A stretch of DNA of 64,000 bases, from positions 1,240,001 to 1,304,000 of the forward strand of contig JALUTQ010000038.1 of NCBI GenBank assembly GCA_032718865.1, in the 5' to 3' direction. Below the pieces are notes generated by a model. It was not told the origin of the DNA. It searched no databases and was given only the letters and a program-made list of their open reading frames with translations. The stretch is from Tilletia caries. Lineage: Eukaryota; Basidiomycota; Exobasidiomycetes; Tilletiales; Tilletiaceae. Shown here piece after piece: positions 21,923 through 31,399 of the stretch; position 1 is the stretch's first letter; the number at the start of each line of letters is the position of its first letter. The translations under genes were made by a program, and so were the position numbers.

Positions 21923-21985
21923 GTAGACCGGATCTCCAACCACTGGCCCCGAGCTACCGCACCCAGCCCTAGTCGCCACCCAGCC

Positions 21986-22990
21986 ATGTCCAACACCGAC
22001 GCTTCCTACGAAGCCCTTGCCGCCGAAGTCGCCGAGCTGCGCCGCCTCCTGGCCCAGCGCGACACTTCCGCCTCCTCCGCCACCAACGAACCCAACTTCA
22101 AGGTCAAGGTCGCCGACCCACCTACCTTCGACGGTAGCAGCAAGAAGGACGCCTATACCTTCCTTGCTCACATCAAGCTCAACTTCGCCGCCAACCCCTC
22201 AACCTTCCCAACGGACACGAGCAAGATCGTCTACGCAGCCTCGTGGCTCCGCGGAAAGGCATTCGAGTGGTTCGAGCCCATGCTCCGCTCGGGTGATGTC
22301 ACCAAGCACTCCTGGGCCGAATTCGAACGGGTCTTCCTCCACTCTCACGGAGACCCTGATCACAAGCGCCGAGTCACGCGCGAACTCCTCTCTCTCACCC
22401 AGACCAACACCACCGCCTCGTACGCCACCCGCTTCTTCCAGCTCGCCACTCAGCTTGAGTGGAACGACGAGGCCCTTCGCGCTCGCTTCTATGAAGGCCT
22501 GGCCGAAGACGTCAAGGACGCCCTGGCCTACTCGGAGAAGACGATTGAAGACGTCCAGGACCTCGCCAACCACGCGGTCAAACTCGACAATCGCCTTCAA
22601 GAGCGTCGAAACCGCTCCCGACCCCGCGGCTCCGGCTCCAACACTCATGGTTCGACCACGTTCTCCTCCAGTCCCAGCCATGCCTCGGCCTCGGCATCTT
22701 CCGGCCCGGTTCCCATGGACCTCGACGCCACGGCTCCTCGATACCAGCCCCTGACCGACGCTGAGAAGCAGCGTCGTCGCGACAACAAGCTCTGCCTCTA
22801 CTGCGGCAAGCCCAACCACATCGCTTTCAACTGTCCCGAGAAGAATCAGCGAGGCAACACGCGCAAGCACAGCGCTACCGCGGTTTCCTTCAGCCTCGGC
22901 AACCCCAACGATGTGCCCAGCCACCCGCCCATCGCCACGATCCTGGCGGGAAACTTCGGCGCTCAGACGGAAACACGCCCTTCCGCCTGA
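21986..22990 (+). CDS. gag: Gypsy Gag polyprotein
   Basis: 334 residues. It starts with a short coiled-coil-like segment (LAAEVAELRRLLAQRD), then the retrotransposon Gag core (FEWFEPMLRSG, WAEFERVFL, LEWNDEALRARFYEGL). Near residue 270 it has a CCHC zinc knuckle, CLYCGKPNHIAFNC. Gag packages the element RNA. The reading frame is complete; pol begins in the frame one base back and is open across the end of gag, so a -1 shift near 22900-22990 is the likely route to Pol. Confidence 0.9.
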   Translation: MSNTDASYEALAAEVAELRRLLAQRDTSASSATNEPNFKVKVADPPTFDGSSKKDAYTFLAHIKLNFAANPSTFPTDTSKIVYAASWLRGKAFEWFEPMLRSGDVTKHSWAEFERVFLHSHGDPDHKRRVTRELLSLTQTNTTASYATRFFQLATQLEWNDEALRARFYEGLAEDVKDALAYSEKTIEDVQDLANHAVKLDNRLQERRNRSRPRGSGSNTHGSTTFSSSPSHASASASSGPVPMDLDATAPRYQPLTDAEKQRRRDNKLCLYCGKPNHIAFNCPEKNQRGNTRKHSATAVSFSLGNPNDVPSHPPIATILAGNFGAQTETRPSA

Positions 22991-23410
22991 GCTCCCCACC
23001 TTCCCTCACTCTGGGCGCCACACACTCCGCAACAGCTCCTCCTGACCACCATATGATCGTCCCCGTCAAGGTTCATTTGGACCATCATGCTGTTGATACG
23101 TTCGCTCTTGTGGATTGTGGCGCCACTGCAAATTTCATCGATACATCATTTGCCCACAACCACCGCATTGAGCGTTCGCCCCTTGAGCAGCCCATTGAAC
23201 TCAACGTCATTGACGGACGACCAATTTCCTCCGGACCAATCACCTCCTTCACCCACTTCTCGTTCTCCATCGGACCTCATCGTGAATCCTCCTCGCTTCT
23301 CGTCACCAACCTCTCTCGATATCCCATCGTCCTCGGCATCCCTTGGCTGCGCCAGCACAATCCGACGATCGACTGGCGCCGCAACACCCTCATCTCTGCC
23401 TTCGGACCTG
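22991..23410 (+). CDS. pol: Gypsy Pol, aspartic protease part
   Basis: This frame is open upstream through the end of gag, supporting a frameshift fusion. The protease motif is [10 protein letters not shown] (about 23114-23143), a DxGA active site with Cys at the second place, followed by the ILGIPWL-type flap region ([15 protein letters not shown]). The reading frame then continues one base off: the reverse transcriptase frame takes over near 23400-23420, so this copy has a single-base indel in the protease-RT linker or uses a second shift. Confidence 0.8.
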
Positions 23411-25268
23411 CCTTACCCGCGACTCCACCATCCGAGCCTTGCCGGCCTCGTCCGAGGCCGACTTCCAGCCCAAGGACCCACCTAGCCCTGCCTCAGAACG
23501 TGCTGTCTCGCCCACTAGCCATGGCGAGCAGTTTCCAGCCCTTGACATCGCTCTCGTGTCGGCCAAAGAGTTCGTTGCCGAGATCGGACGCGGTGCCACT
23601 GCCTTCTGCATCAGTCAGGGCAGCCCTGCGCCCTCTCCTGAGCCCAGCAGCGGCTCAGCATCACTCTCAGCCGTGTTCGGAGCGAATCCTGACGACGAGG
23701 ATACTCCACAGCAAGTCTCCGACACCCCCGAGTACCTCCAGCAAGTCAAGAACCATGTCCCAGTTGAGTATCATGACCTCCTTGATGCATTCAGCAAGGC
23801 CAAGGCAGATACACTTCCTCCACATCGCAGTCACGATCACGCGATCGACCTCGAGCCCGACACCATACCACCCTTCGGGCCTATCTACTCCCTGTCCGAC
23901 CTCGAGCTCGCAGCCCTTCGTTCATGGCTCGATGAGCACTTGAGCAAGGGCTTCATCCGACCGTCTACCTCCCCAGCCGGTGCTCCCATTCTCTTTGTCA
24001 AGAAGAAAGATGGGTCGCTCCGGCTGTGCGTCGACTACCGCGGTCTCAACCGCGTGACCATCAAGAATCGGTACCCCATCCCCCTCCTAGACGCGACGAT
24101 CGAACGTCTCCGCCATGCCAAGATCTTCACCACTCTGGACTTACGTGGTGCGTATAATCTCCTTCGCATCAAGAGTGGTGATGAGTGGAAGACGGCGTTT
24201 CGAACTCGCTATGGTCACTTCGAGTGCCTGGTGATGCCTTTTGGGCTGACAAATGCGCCCGCATCATTCCAAGCACTGATGAACCACATCTTCCATGATC
24301 TTCTCGACGTTACAGTTGTCGTGCACCTGGACGACATCTGTATCTTCTCCTCCGACCCCTCCAAGCATCAGGAGCACGTCCGTGAGGTGTTGTGCCGGCT
24401 CATCGCGCATGGCCTATACTGCAAGCCGGAGAAGTGCACTTTCGGGGCATCCGAGGTGCGTTTTCTTGGCTTTGAGGTTGGCCGCGATGGCGTCCGTCTC
24501 GGAGCTGACCGCGTTCAGCAGCTCTTGGACTGGCCAGCACCTACTAACCTCCGCGATCTACAGGCTTTTCTCGGTTTCTGCAACTTCTTCCGGCGCTTCG
24601 TCAACGGCTACTCCCGCGTATGCCTTCCGCTAACCCGTCTTCTGCGCAAGAACACCGCGTTCCGTTGGGACGACGCCGCCGACGAAGCATTCAACTCCCT
24701 CAAGAAACTCTTCACCACCGCGCCCATTTTGAAACAGTTCGACCCAACCTTGCCCACAGTCATTGAGTCCGACGCCTCTGACTTCGCTATCTCGGCTATT
24801 CTCTCGCAGCGATATCCGCCAGACGGCGAACTGCACCCCGTCGCCTACATGTCTCGGAAGATGTCTCCGGCCGAGTTGAACTACGACGTTCACGACAAAG
24901 AACTCCTTGCCGTCGTCTCCGCCGTCAAGTCCTGGAGACACTTCCTTGAGTCCTGCCATGCGCCGTTCGATGTTCTTGTTGACCACAAGAATCTCGAATA
25001 TTTCCAGACCTCGCGCACCCTCACCCGGCGGCAGGCCCGATGGTCCGAAGCCATCAATGGGCACCGCTACACCATCACCTACAGACCCGGAGCCCGCAAT
25101 GGCAAAGCCGACGCCTTGTCGCGAAGGCGCGACCATAAAGAGGGAGCGAGTGCTGACGCAAACGAGCCCACTCCACTCCCAGTCCTTCGCCCAGTCTCGG
25201 TCTTTGCAATGCTCCGCTCCGGAACCGTCGTCCAAAAGTCCTCATCATCCAGAAAACCCCGTCCCCGC
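23411..25268 (+). CDS. pol: Gypsy Pol, reverse transcriptase and RNase H part
   Basis: Clear [22 protein letters not shown] (about 23984), [26 protein letters not shown] and the catalytic HLDDICIF (LDD at 24327-24335). RNase H follows with [15 protein letters not shown], the Glu of [16 protein letters not shown] and Asp in [11 protein letters not shown]. The frame is open to 25268, where the first hAT element is inserted with an 8-bp duplication; removing the element and one duplicate restores the frame into the linker at 26065. A 14-base copy of the polypurine tract lies at 25136-25149. Confidence 0.9.
25136..25149 (+). other. Internal polypurine tract copy (central PPT candidate)
   Basis: TAAAGAGGGAGCGA here is identical to 30288-30301, the tract immediately before the 3' LTR. 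A second PPT inside pol could prime an extra plus strand during reverse transcription. It is also inside coding sequence, so chance or codon constraint cannot be excluded. Confidence 0.4.
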
Positions 25269-26056
25269 TAAGGATGGGCGCGGAGGGCCCCGGAGTGCTC
25301 CGTACTCCGGGGCCGCTACTCCGGCTGACTCCGGCTGATTTTGAGATTCTTTTTCGCACTCCGTGCTCCGCTCATTTTTAGGCAGTCGCCCCAATTCCAC
25401 TCCGCACTCCGCACAAAACCTCCCCATCTCATTGCGCCAGCTCCGTACGCCGGCTGAATTTAGTAAAATTTCAAAGTCCACTCCGTACTCCGGGGTGACG
25501 GAGCGCGACTACTCCCCCGAAACTCCGTACTCCGGGGAAAGTTCGCAGAGGTCCTACAAAACTTGAGAAATGTGGACCCTTCCATTGATTGCCCCTCTTC
25601 CAACCATGTTTTTGTTCGGCAGAATCATCGTTGGCGGTCGTAGAGCTCACCAACACACAATATGAACCCCAAATGAGATATCTGAAAATGAATTTTGCCA
25701 ATGTTTTTGAAAACAGAGCAAAATCTGCCCGTTTCTGGCCAAAATTTTCAAAATTGCGACCTGATTTTGGAAAATGCAAGGCCCCGGAGCGCCCCGGAGT
25801 TTCGGGGAAACTCCGCACTCCGTCTGGCATTCGAGCTAGTCACTCCGTACTCCGGCGAAAAGTTAGCTCCAGGCCTTGCCGTACTCCGTACTCCGGGGAC
25901 ATGACAGGCTTGCGCTCCGTACTCCTGCAGAATTCAATCAGCAGGAGTAAATCCTCGAAAATGCACTCCGTACTCCGTACTCCCCCGGAGTGAGGCCCCG
26001 ACTAGTCGGGGAACTCCGGGAAACCCACTCCGGGGCTTACTCCGCGCCCATCCTTA
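25269..26056. mobile_element. Non-autonomous hAT element 1 (788 bp) inside Gypsy pol
   Basis: GTCCCCGC is duplicated on both sides (25261-25268 and 26057-26064). The 17-bp terminal inverted repeat TAAGGATGGGCGCGGAG is perfect and fits the hAT YARNG end rule. The subterminal regions are crowded with ACTCCGTACTCCG / CCGGAGT motifs in both orientations, the kind of array hAT transposases bind; a perfect 16-bp palindrome CCCCGACTAGTCGGGG lies near the right end (about 25996-26011). The AT-rich centre (about 25560-25780) has no gene. It needs a transposase from elsewhere. Confidence 0.92.
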
Positions 26057-26064
26057 GTCCCCGC

Positions 26065-26826
26065 CGCACCAAGTCTCTCAGCAACCCCTCCTCTTCAACA
26101 TCAAGCAACCCCTCAAGTCTAAACACCACCAATCCGCCTTCGTCAAGTTCTCAAGCCGCCAACTCTCCAACAACAGCATCTCCTTCTACACCATCTCCCC
26201 CTTCAATCCCGTCACCCTCTCATCCCATCTCAATCACCTCCGACCCTCAAGAACCCGATCCTCAAGACCCCGACCCTCAAGACCCCGACCCTCAAGAACA
26301 CAACTCCTCACCTCCTCAAGCAACACAGCCCCGCCCAGAACCAGCCCCTTCCCAGCCAGAGCAGCTCCAGCACCAGCCCACCGAGCAGCCAGTGGCGCAT
26401 TCCTCCACCGAGGTTGCGTCGCCTCTTAGTAGTGAGTCAGCTCCGCTGACCACGGACCTTGCCGAGCAGCTCAAGTTCTACCTTGAGCAAGATCCTGCAC
26501 TCAAGTCCATCCTCCTTGCCTTGCGTACTCCACCAGAGACTCGAGACACGACCCAGCAGCAGGTCTGTCAAGAGTACTCTCTGTCCGAAGAAGGCTTCCT
26601 CCTTCAATCGGGCCGAATCTACGTTCCCGACGCCGACGAGCTCAAGATCAAGCTACTTGAGCAAGCCCACGATAGTCCAACAGCCGGCCATCAAGGGCAG
26701 CAGCGCACCTTCGAGCTCCTCCACCGGCAATACACTTGGCCGAGCATGCGCAATTTCGTCAACACATACGTCTTGACGTGTGACACGTGCCAGCGCAACA
26801 AGATTCCCAGACACCGGCCATACGGC
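26065..26826 (+). CDS. pol: Gypsy Pol, linker and integrase zinc-binding part
   Basis: After a Ser/Pro/Gln-rich linker with a DPQDPDPQ repeat (about 26245-26300), the frame reaches the integrase HHCC domain. AHDSPTAGHQGQQRTFELLH supplies the histidines and TCDTCQRNK the cysteines (about 26670-26815). The frame breaks at 26826 where hAT element 2 is inserted; its 8-bp duplicate CATACGGC lies at 26819-26826 and 29110-29117. Confidence 0.85.
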
Positions 26827-27259
26827 CAGTGGTCGGCATGGGTGTGGATGACCGGTGGATGTGGATGTCATATCATCCGACCAATCGGATGTGGATGTGG
26901 ATGAGGCGGCCGATTTTGGTTTCAGCTCGGACGTGGATGAGGCGGATGAGATACATCCGGATGTCTTCCGAATCCGACCCTCATCCGACCGTCATCAGCT
27001 GATGCATGGATGACATCCGGCTGAAGTACGTGAAAGCCAATTTTTCCGCCATTAAACTGATTCTTGATTTTTGAAATTGCATATTTTTGGTGTCATCGGC
27101 TTAGATCCCGGTCAGATCGGATGATTGTCTGCTCTTGGTTAGAATGATCATCGGTCCATCACCTGATCTCATCCATGCGCAGCACGCTGAAAAGACTTTT
27201 GTCACCGGTCAGCTCCATCACCACCACCACATCCATTGCCTTCAGCAAGTTTCCCGACC

Positions 27260-27658
27260 ATGCCATTATACGCGCAGGAACTCAAACTCTTGGATATCAC
27301 CGGGCAATGGTTTTGCCATGGCCTTGAGACCGAGGAAATGGGCCAGGCGCTTTCTTCGCTTTCTCTGTTCCCTCAGGCCACCGCAAGCTGGAAGGCCTTC
27401 CTGGAATACAACGGCGAGTTCATCGACAAGAAGGAGCCCGAGGAATACGACTTTTCTAAACGAGTGAGTAGCTAGACGACTCATGCGCTGCGATGGATAG
27501 GGTATCGATGCTGACATCCCGCTGTCTCTTCTTGTTCCTACCTTCAGCCTCGCATCGACAAGGGCCCATTGGAAAAACCATCCGGCCATATTCGTTCGCC
27601 TGAGGATCCTGAAGCAGCGCCTCGCTCTGCTCCAAGGCTGCGCCGGTCAGATGAGTGA
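27260..27658 (+). CDS. Small spliced gene carried by hAT element 2
   Basis: Exon 1 is 27260-27463 and exon 2 is 27548-27658, joined by an 84-bp intron with GTGAGT donor and TTCAG acceptor in phase 0; the product is about 104 residues (starts MPLYAQELKLLDITG, ends LRRSDE). It is acidic at the exon junction and basic at the C-terminus. No family is recognised. Intact splice sites and frame suggest host-gene capture or an element-specific accessory protein. Confidence 0.45.
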
Positions 27659-27689
27659 GGACATGAGAGGCCAAACAGGCAAGGCTCGG

Positions 27690-28395
27690 CAACTTACCAA
27701 CTTACCTAACTGCAACTGCGGGTAAGTTAACTTAATCTAGTTAAACTGTGACTAAACTGCGGGCGGCGGAGCTCCGGAAAAATTAAGTCAACTTAAACTG
27801 TATGGGTTCGGACACGGTAACTTATAGTCACTAGCAGTTGCCGTTCGGAAGCCGAAGATTTGACCCAACTTACAGTTACTCACAGCTACTTACAGTGCGA
27901 ACTTATAGCTACTTATAGTTACTTACAGCTACTTAAAGTTACTCACAGTGCGCACAGTAACTAATCACAACTGTAGTAGTCAACTATTAATAACTGTATC
28001 CAGTAACTAACAATAACTGGAACAGTTAACTATTAACAACTGTGCCCCCAGTAATTAATAATGACTGTAACTAATAATGACTGTAACAAGTAACTAAAAA
28101 TAACCAAAAAGCATGAGTCTTTGGAGGTAGTCAAGAGAGGAAACATGTAGGAGCGAGCTCGGAGGCGGCAAAGTACGTGCCTAAAGGCAAAATGGAATAG
28201 TACCAGACATCTTGAGGCAGATACTGCGTGAATTGGGTGACTGAGACGCGCTTAAGTTACTATAAATAACTGTAAGAACGTATAGTGAAAGGCTCAAAAT
28301 TAAGTTAACTGTAATGATAGTAAGTGGCTAAACTGTGACTAAACTTAACTGCGGGCGCCGGCGCCGGGTTCCAACTTAAACTAAACTTAACTGCG
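27690..28395. repeat. AT-rich block with ACTTACAGTT-type motifs inside hAT element 2
   Basis: About 700 bp dominated by short motifs such as ACTTATAG, TTACAGTT and TAACTGT. The left and right edges carry related direct repeats: TAAACTGTGACTAAACT followed by CTGCGGGC and GC-rich bases, at about 27742-27765 and 28332-28360. This differs in composition from the GGATG arrays of the enclosing element. A third-level insertion is likely, but I could not find a convincing terminal inverted repeat or target duplication. Confidence 0.5.
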
Positions 28396-28742
28396 GACCA
28401 AATGAAACAGGGCACCAGTTGCTGCGCGACATGTGGGATGTCAAGATCCGGTGCTTGTCCCTCGAGCTGCTGGAAAGAGAGAAGGAGCAGCCGTAACTCC
28501 ATCGCAGGACCGAGAGGGCCGGCTCCGCGGGTGTCCGTCCATGTGATCGTGTCGCCACTGACGAAGAGCTTCTCAGGCTTTGGTCCATATTTCGCCAAGA
28601 GCGGCACGAGGGTCGAGCCGGGAGCGTCTGGTCGACCAAAGAGAAGCTTGTGAAGGTCGACCTGCTGCACGACACCAGGAGAAGGCCAATATTCTGTGAG
28701 GCCTCTGTTGAGAATGGCCTTCTGTTCGGACTGGGATGTCAT
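28305..28742 (-). CDS. Unrecognised protein gene carried by hAT element 2, 3' end replaced
   Basis: From the ATG at 28742 (minus) the frame reads MTSQSEQKAILNRGLTEYWP, followed by VDLHKLLFGRPDAPGSTLV; it looks like a normal globular protein for about 115 residues up to FIWS (near 28395). It then passes into the AT-rich block and ends at 28305. The 3' part is therefore probably foreign. No family is recognised. Composition of the first part resembles host genes, supporting capture. An upstream in-frame ATG at 28877 lies in subterminal repeat sequence and is less likely. Confidence 0.4.
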   Translation of the reverse strand: MTSQSEQKAILNRGLTEYWPSPGVVQQVDLHKLLFGRPDAPGSTLVPLLAKYGPKPEKLFVSGDTITWTDTRGAGPLGPAMELRLLLLSFQQLEGQAPDLDIPHVAQQLVPCFIWSAVKFSLSWNPAPAPAVKFSHSLATYYHYS

Positions 28743-29117
28743 GATGCTGACAGGGTGTATGGAACCGTACGTTGGTGATGAGAAGAAGGGGAAGTAAGGA
28801 GCAGGATGGCACAAATGAAGTGCCGAAAGAGTATCCGATGGTAAACGGATGTCAGCTGCAGTAACATCGGATGCCATCTGATCATCACCCGTTCACATCC
28901 GATGAGGTCCGATGAAAGTCGGGTGCGGAGGGCTGCCACGTGAGTGGCAGCCACGCGCCGAAAAATTGATTACATAAGCGGATGACATCCGAGTGACATC
29001 GGATCTGGTGGATGTGGATGTGGATGAGGGCAAAATTTCTGGTCGGATGTGGGTGTGGATGTGGATGAGGACCCCCTCTCATCCGATTTCTCATCCATGC
29101 CGACCACTGCATACGGC

Positions 29118-30290
29118 CTTCTCCAGCCCCTGCCAGTCGCCACGTCTCCTTGGTCCTCGATCTCGATCGACCACATTGTCGAGCTACCACCTTCCAACGG
29201 CTTCGACAGCATCCTGGTCATTGTCTGCCGATTGACCAAACAAGCCCACTTCGTTCCTGCCAACACCACGGACACCTCCACCACACTCGCTCAACACTTC
29301 ATCAACAACGTCTATCGCCTCCATGGCCTGCCCATCGACATCGTCTCCGACAGAGGTTCAACTTTCACCTCTCGTTGGTGGTCCGAAGTCCTGGCTCTCT
29401 TGCGCATCAAGCCAAATCTATCCACAGCATTCCACCCACAGAGCGATGGACAGACCGAACGAGTCAATCAAGTCCTTGAGCAATACCTTCGGCACTTTGT
29501 CGATTATCTGCAGGACGATTGGAGCGAGCTTCTCCCCTTGGCCGAGTTTGCCCACAACAATGCACATCACTCAAGTATCGGCATGACACCTTTCTATGCC
29601 AACCACGGCTATCACCCAACCCTCGACATCACCTTACGAAGCTCCACAGTTCCGGCAGCCCACAAGCATGTGCGCACCATTCAACAAATACACACACTTG
29701 CCCAGGACAACATCCGAAAGGCCCTTGCCGCGCACGAGAAATATGCCAATCAGCGCCGAGCACCTGCTCCCGAGTTTCAACCAGGTCAACTGGTTTGGCT
29801 CATTCGCAAACACATCAGTACGAATCGGCCATCAGCCAAGCTCGATGCCAAGCGCCTCGGTCCCTTCGCCGTCGAGCGCAAGGTTGGGCGATCTGCATAT
29901 CGTCTCATCTTGCCCCCCACCATGCAGGTATACCCCACATTCCATGTGTCACTGCTGGAACCTCATCACACCAGTGATCTCCGGCCTCGCGCATCAGTCA
30001 CAGTGGCGCCAGCGCCAATCGCGAGCGACGGCACGCAAGATTTGTCCATCGAGCGCATTCTTGACAGTCGTGTTCGTCGACGCAAGCTCGAGTATCTGGT
30101 TCAGTATGCAGGTGTAGGAGCGGAACAGAGTGAGTGGATACATGAGAGCAAAATCTCATCTTCCCACCCAGTCCGCATTTCTTTCCACCAGAAATATCCA
30201 CGCAAGCCACACACAGTTCCGCCGGCCCGTCCGCGTCGCCCACGACAGCCTCCAGTACCTCAACTACCAGCTTCGGAGACCTCAGCTTAA
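29118..30290 (+). CDS. pol: Gypsy Pol, integrase catalytic core and chromodomain
   Basis: The integrase core shows the DDE pattern: SIDHIVELPPSNGFD (first Asp), DIVSDRGSTFTSRWW (second Asp) and SDGQTERVNQVLEQYL (Glu), with FHPQSDGQ. A C-terminal chromodomain follows (LSIERILDSRVRRRKLEY, LVQYAG, SEWIHESKI), which in chromoviruses can direct integration to particular chromatin marks. It ends with a stop just before the polypurine tract. No frame damage is seen in this part. Confidence 0.92.
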   Translation, partial: LLQPLPVATSPWSSISIDHIVELPPSNGFDSILVIVCRLTKQAHFVPANTTDTSTTLAQHFINNVYRLHGLPIDIVSDRGSTFTSRWWSEVLALLRIKPNLSTAFHPQSDGQTERVNQVLEQYLRHFVDYLQDDWSELLPLAEFAHNNAHHSSIGMTPFYANHGYHPTLDITLRSSTVPAAHKHVRTIQQIHTLAQDNIRKALAAHEKYANQRRAPAPEFQPGQLVWLIRKHISTNRPSAKLDAKRLGPFAVERKVGRSAYRLILPPTMQVYPTFHVSLLEPHHTSDLRPRASVTVAPAPIASDGTQDLSIERILDSRVRRRKLEYLVQYAGVGAEQSEWIHESKISSSHPVRISFHQKYPRKPHTVPPARPRRPRQPPVPQLPASETSA

Positions 30291-30302
30291 AGAGGGAGCG
30301 AC
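30288..30302 (+). other. Polypurine tract of the Gypsy element
   Basis: The purine-rich TAAAGAGGGAGCGAC directly precedes the TG of the 3' LTR, the expected position for plus-strand priming. Confidence 0.8.
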
Positions 30303-30703
30303 TGTCATGAATCATCTTATCGTTCCGACAACTTCTCGAATTCTCTCGAAGCCTCCTTTCTCATTTCACTCCGCTGCTCATCCTCGACCTCGTCGACCTC
30401 GACTCTCGCACTGCCAGCACAGCCACACACAGCATGCGAACTCTCCACGCTTCTAGCATCTTCTATCGCTTCGTTTCCTCTCTCCATCGACCCTGGTCTC
30501 GAAACTATATAAACCCCTGCTCTCTCCTGCTCTCTCTGGCTGTTCTCCCCATCCGGTCTTGTGTCTTATCGAGCCCTCCTTTGCACTACAATCACACACC
30601 CTTCTATCTGTTTTCCACCTTGCCTTGTGGCTCGAGCGTTAGCTCCCGGCCTTCAGCCTCCACTTTGCCTTGATTCCCAGCCTTCTAGCACCCAGTTCTT
30701 ACA
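30303..30703 (+). repeat. 3' LTR of the Gypsy element
   Basis: 401 bp, identical to the 5' LTR except A at 30502. TATATAAA at 30506-30513. Its last bases, CTTACA, plus the following G make a pyrimidine-rich CAG acceptor in front of exon 3 of the interrupted secreted gene. Confidence 0.95.
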
Positions 30704-31399
30704 GTGGAAGCCTTTAACACATGGCGTCTTTTGTTGCAACCTGGGAGCTCCCGCTTCGAGGAAGCTCGAGACGCGGTCTTGGCAGCCTGGGATGAGTACG
30801 CCCTAGCGCTAGGGACGGCGCGCCTGCCTCCGGTGCCAGTCCATTATCTGCGGGAACCTCCGTACGTCCCTGGCTGGCATGAATAGCGTCGCAGAGCTTG
30901 ATGCTAGCTCTGCTCGGCAAGAGATATAGGAAACACTTGAGCGAATCGTCGCCCTCCATATTCCCCGCGCCGCTGATGTTGTACCTGTTACATGTTTACG
31001 AACTTCCGCACAAAACAATCAAGTCCCTTGTCCCTATGCCTTGCCTCAAGCCACCTTTGGTTGCGCTCCAGGTGCCACGGCGAAGCGTCTAGACGGTGGT
31101 CATCCCTTGCAAACGGAGAGCGTCAAGGGACCAGGCGAACGAAGGAAGCAGAAGCGCTGACAGTGTGAAAGAGGAGAAACGAATAGCACGGGGAACGTGA
31201 TCCTGTTCACGCTGTGCACGCACATGCCGTTCCTGCTGCAATCAGAGCCGAAAGGGACTTGCTTACATTTCCACTCGCTCTGATACCACCATTCTCAACC
31301 CCATCTTCATCTTCTCAGCATTCTTCTACCTCTGCCGGTGTCCATATTTCTCTCCGGGACAGTCAACAAAGAGGTCGTCATCTCCACTCCAACCACTTC

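Larger units (their letters stand above)
26827..29109. mobile_element. hAT element 2 (2283 bp) inside the Gypsy integrase, with cargo
   Basis: CATACGGC is duplicated at both sides and removal restores the integrase frame (...RPYG/LLQPLP...). The ends are inverted CAGTGGTCGGCATGG (fits YARNG), with dense GGATGTGGATG / CATCCGA arrays in the first and last 150-250 bp. There is no transposase. The interior holds two convergent small gene candidates (27260-27658 plus; 28305-28742 minus) separated by an AT-rich block (27690-28395) that looks like a further nested insertion. Confidence 0.92.
21522..30703 (+). mobile_element. Ty3/Gypsy chromovirus LTR retrotransposon, twice interrupted
   Basis: Two 401-bp LTRs (TG...CA ends) flank gag and pol in the order protease, reverse transcriptase, RNase H, integrase, chromodomain, which defines a chromovirus. 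GTGGA is duplicated at 21517-21521 and 30704-30708. The LTRs differ at one position (G at 21721, A at 30502), so insertion is recent. Without the two hAT insertions (25269-26056 and 26827-29109) the body would be about 6.1 kb. A primer binding site is not obvious directly after the 5' LTR; a TGG-starting stretch at about 21942 is a weak candidate. The polypurine tract AAAGAGGGAG abuts the 3' LTR. Confidence 0.95.
21173..30886 (+). pseudogene. Small secreted protein, copy C, split by a Gypsy retrotransposon
   Basis: Exon 1 (21173-21295) and exon 2 (21350-21446) encode the family's signal peptide and shared ELIMSLRQMQVPLHARL segment. The second intron begins at 21447; its original acceptor CCCAG lies at 21513-21517. 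The Ty3/Gypsy element sits exactly there. Exon 3 resumes at 30705 and runs to a stop at 30884-30886 (ends VPGWHE), giving a potential 133-residue product if a 9.3-kb intron were removed. The last base triplet of the LTR plus the duplicated G recreates CAG in front of exon 3. Exon 3 differs strongly from those of copies A and B. Whether any correct mRNA is made is unknown, so I list it as disrupted. Confidence 0.7.

Noticed and set aside
21923..21970. tRNA primer binding site directly after the 5' LTR
   Set aside because: The bases right after the LTR do not start with TGG; a candidate about 20 bp further in cannot be tied to a specific tRNA by eye.
22199..22999. Minus-strand 266-residue frame over gag
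   Set aside because: Antisense of a recognised Gag with zinc knuckle;no independent evidence.
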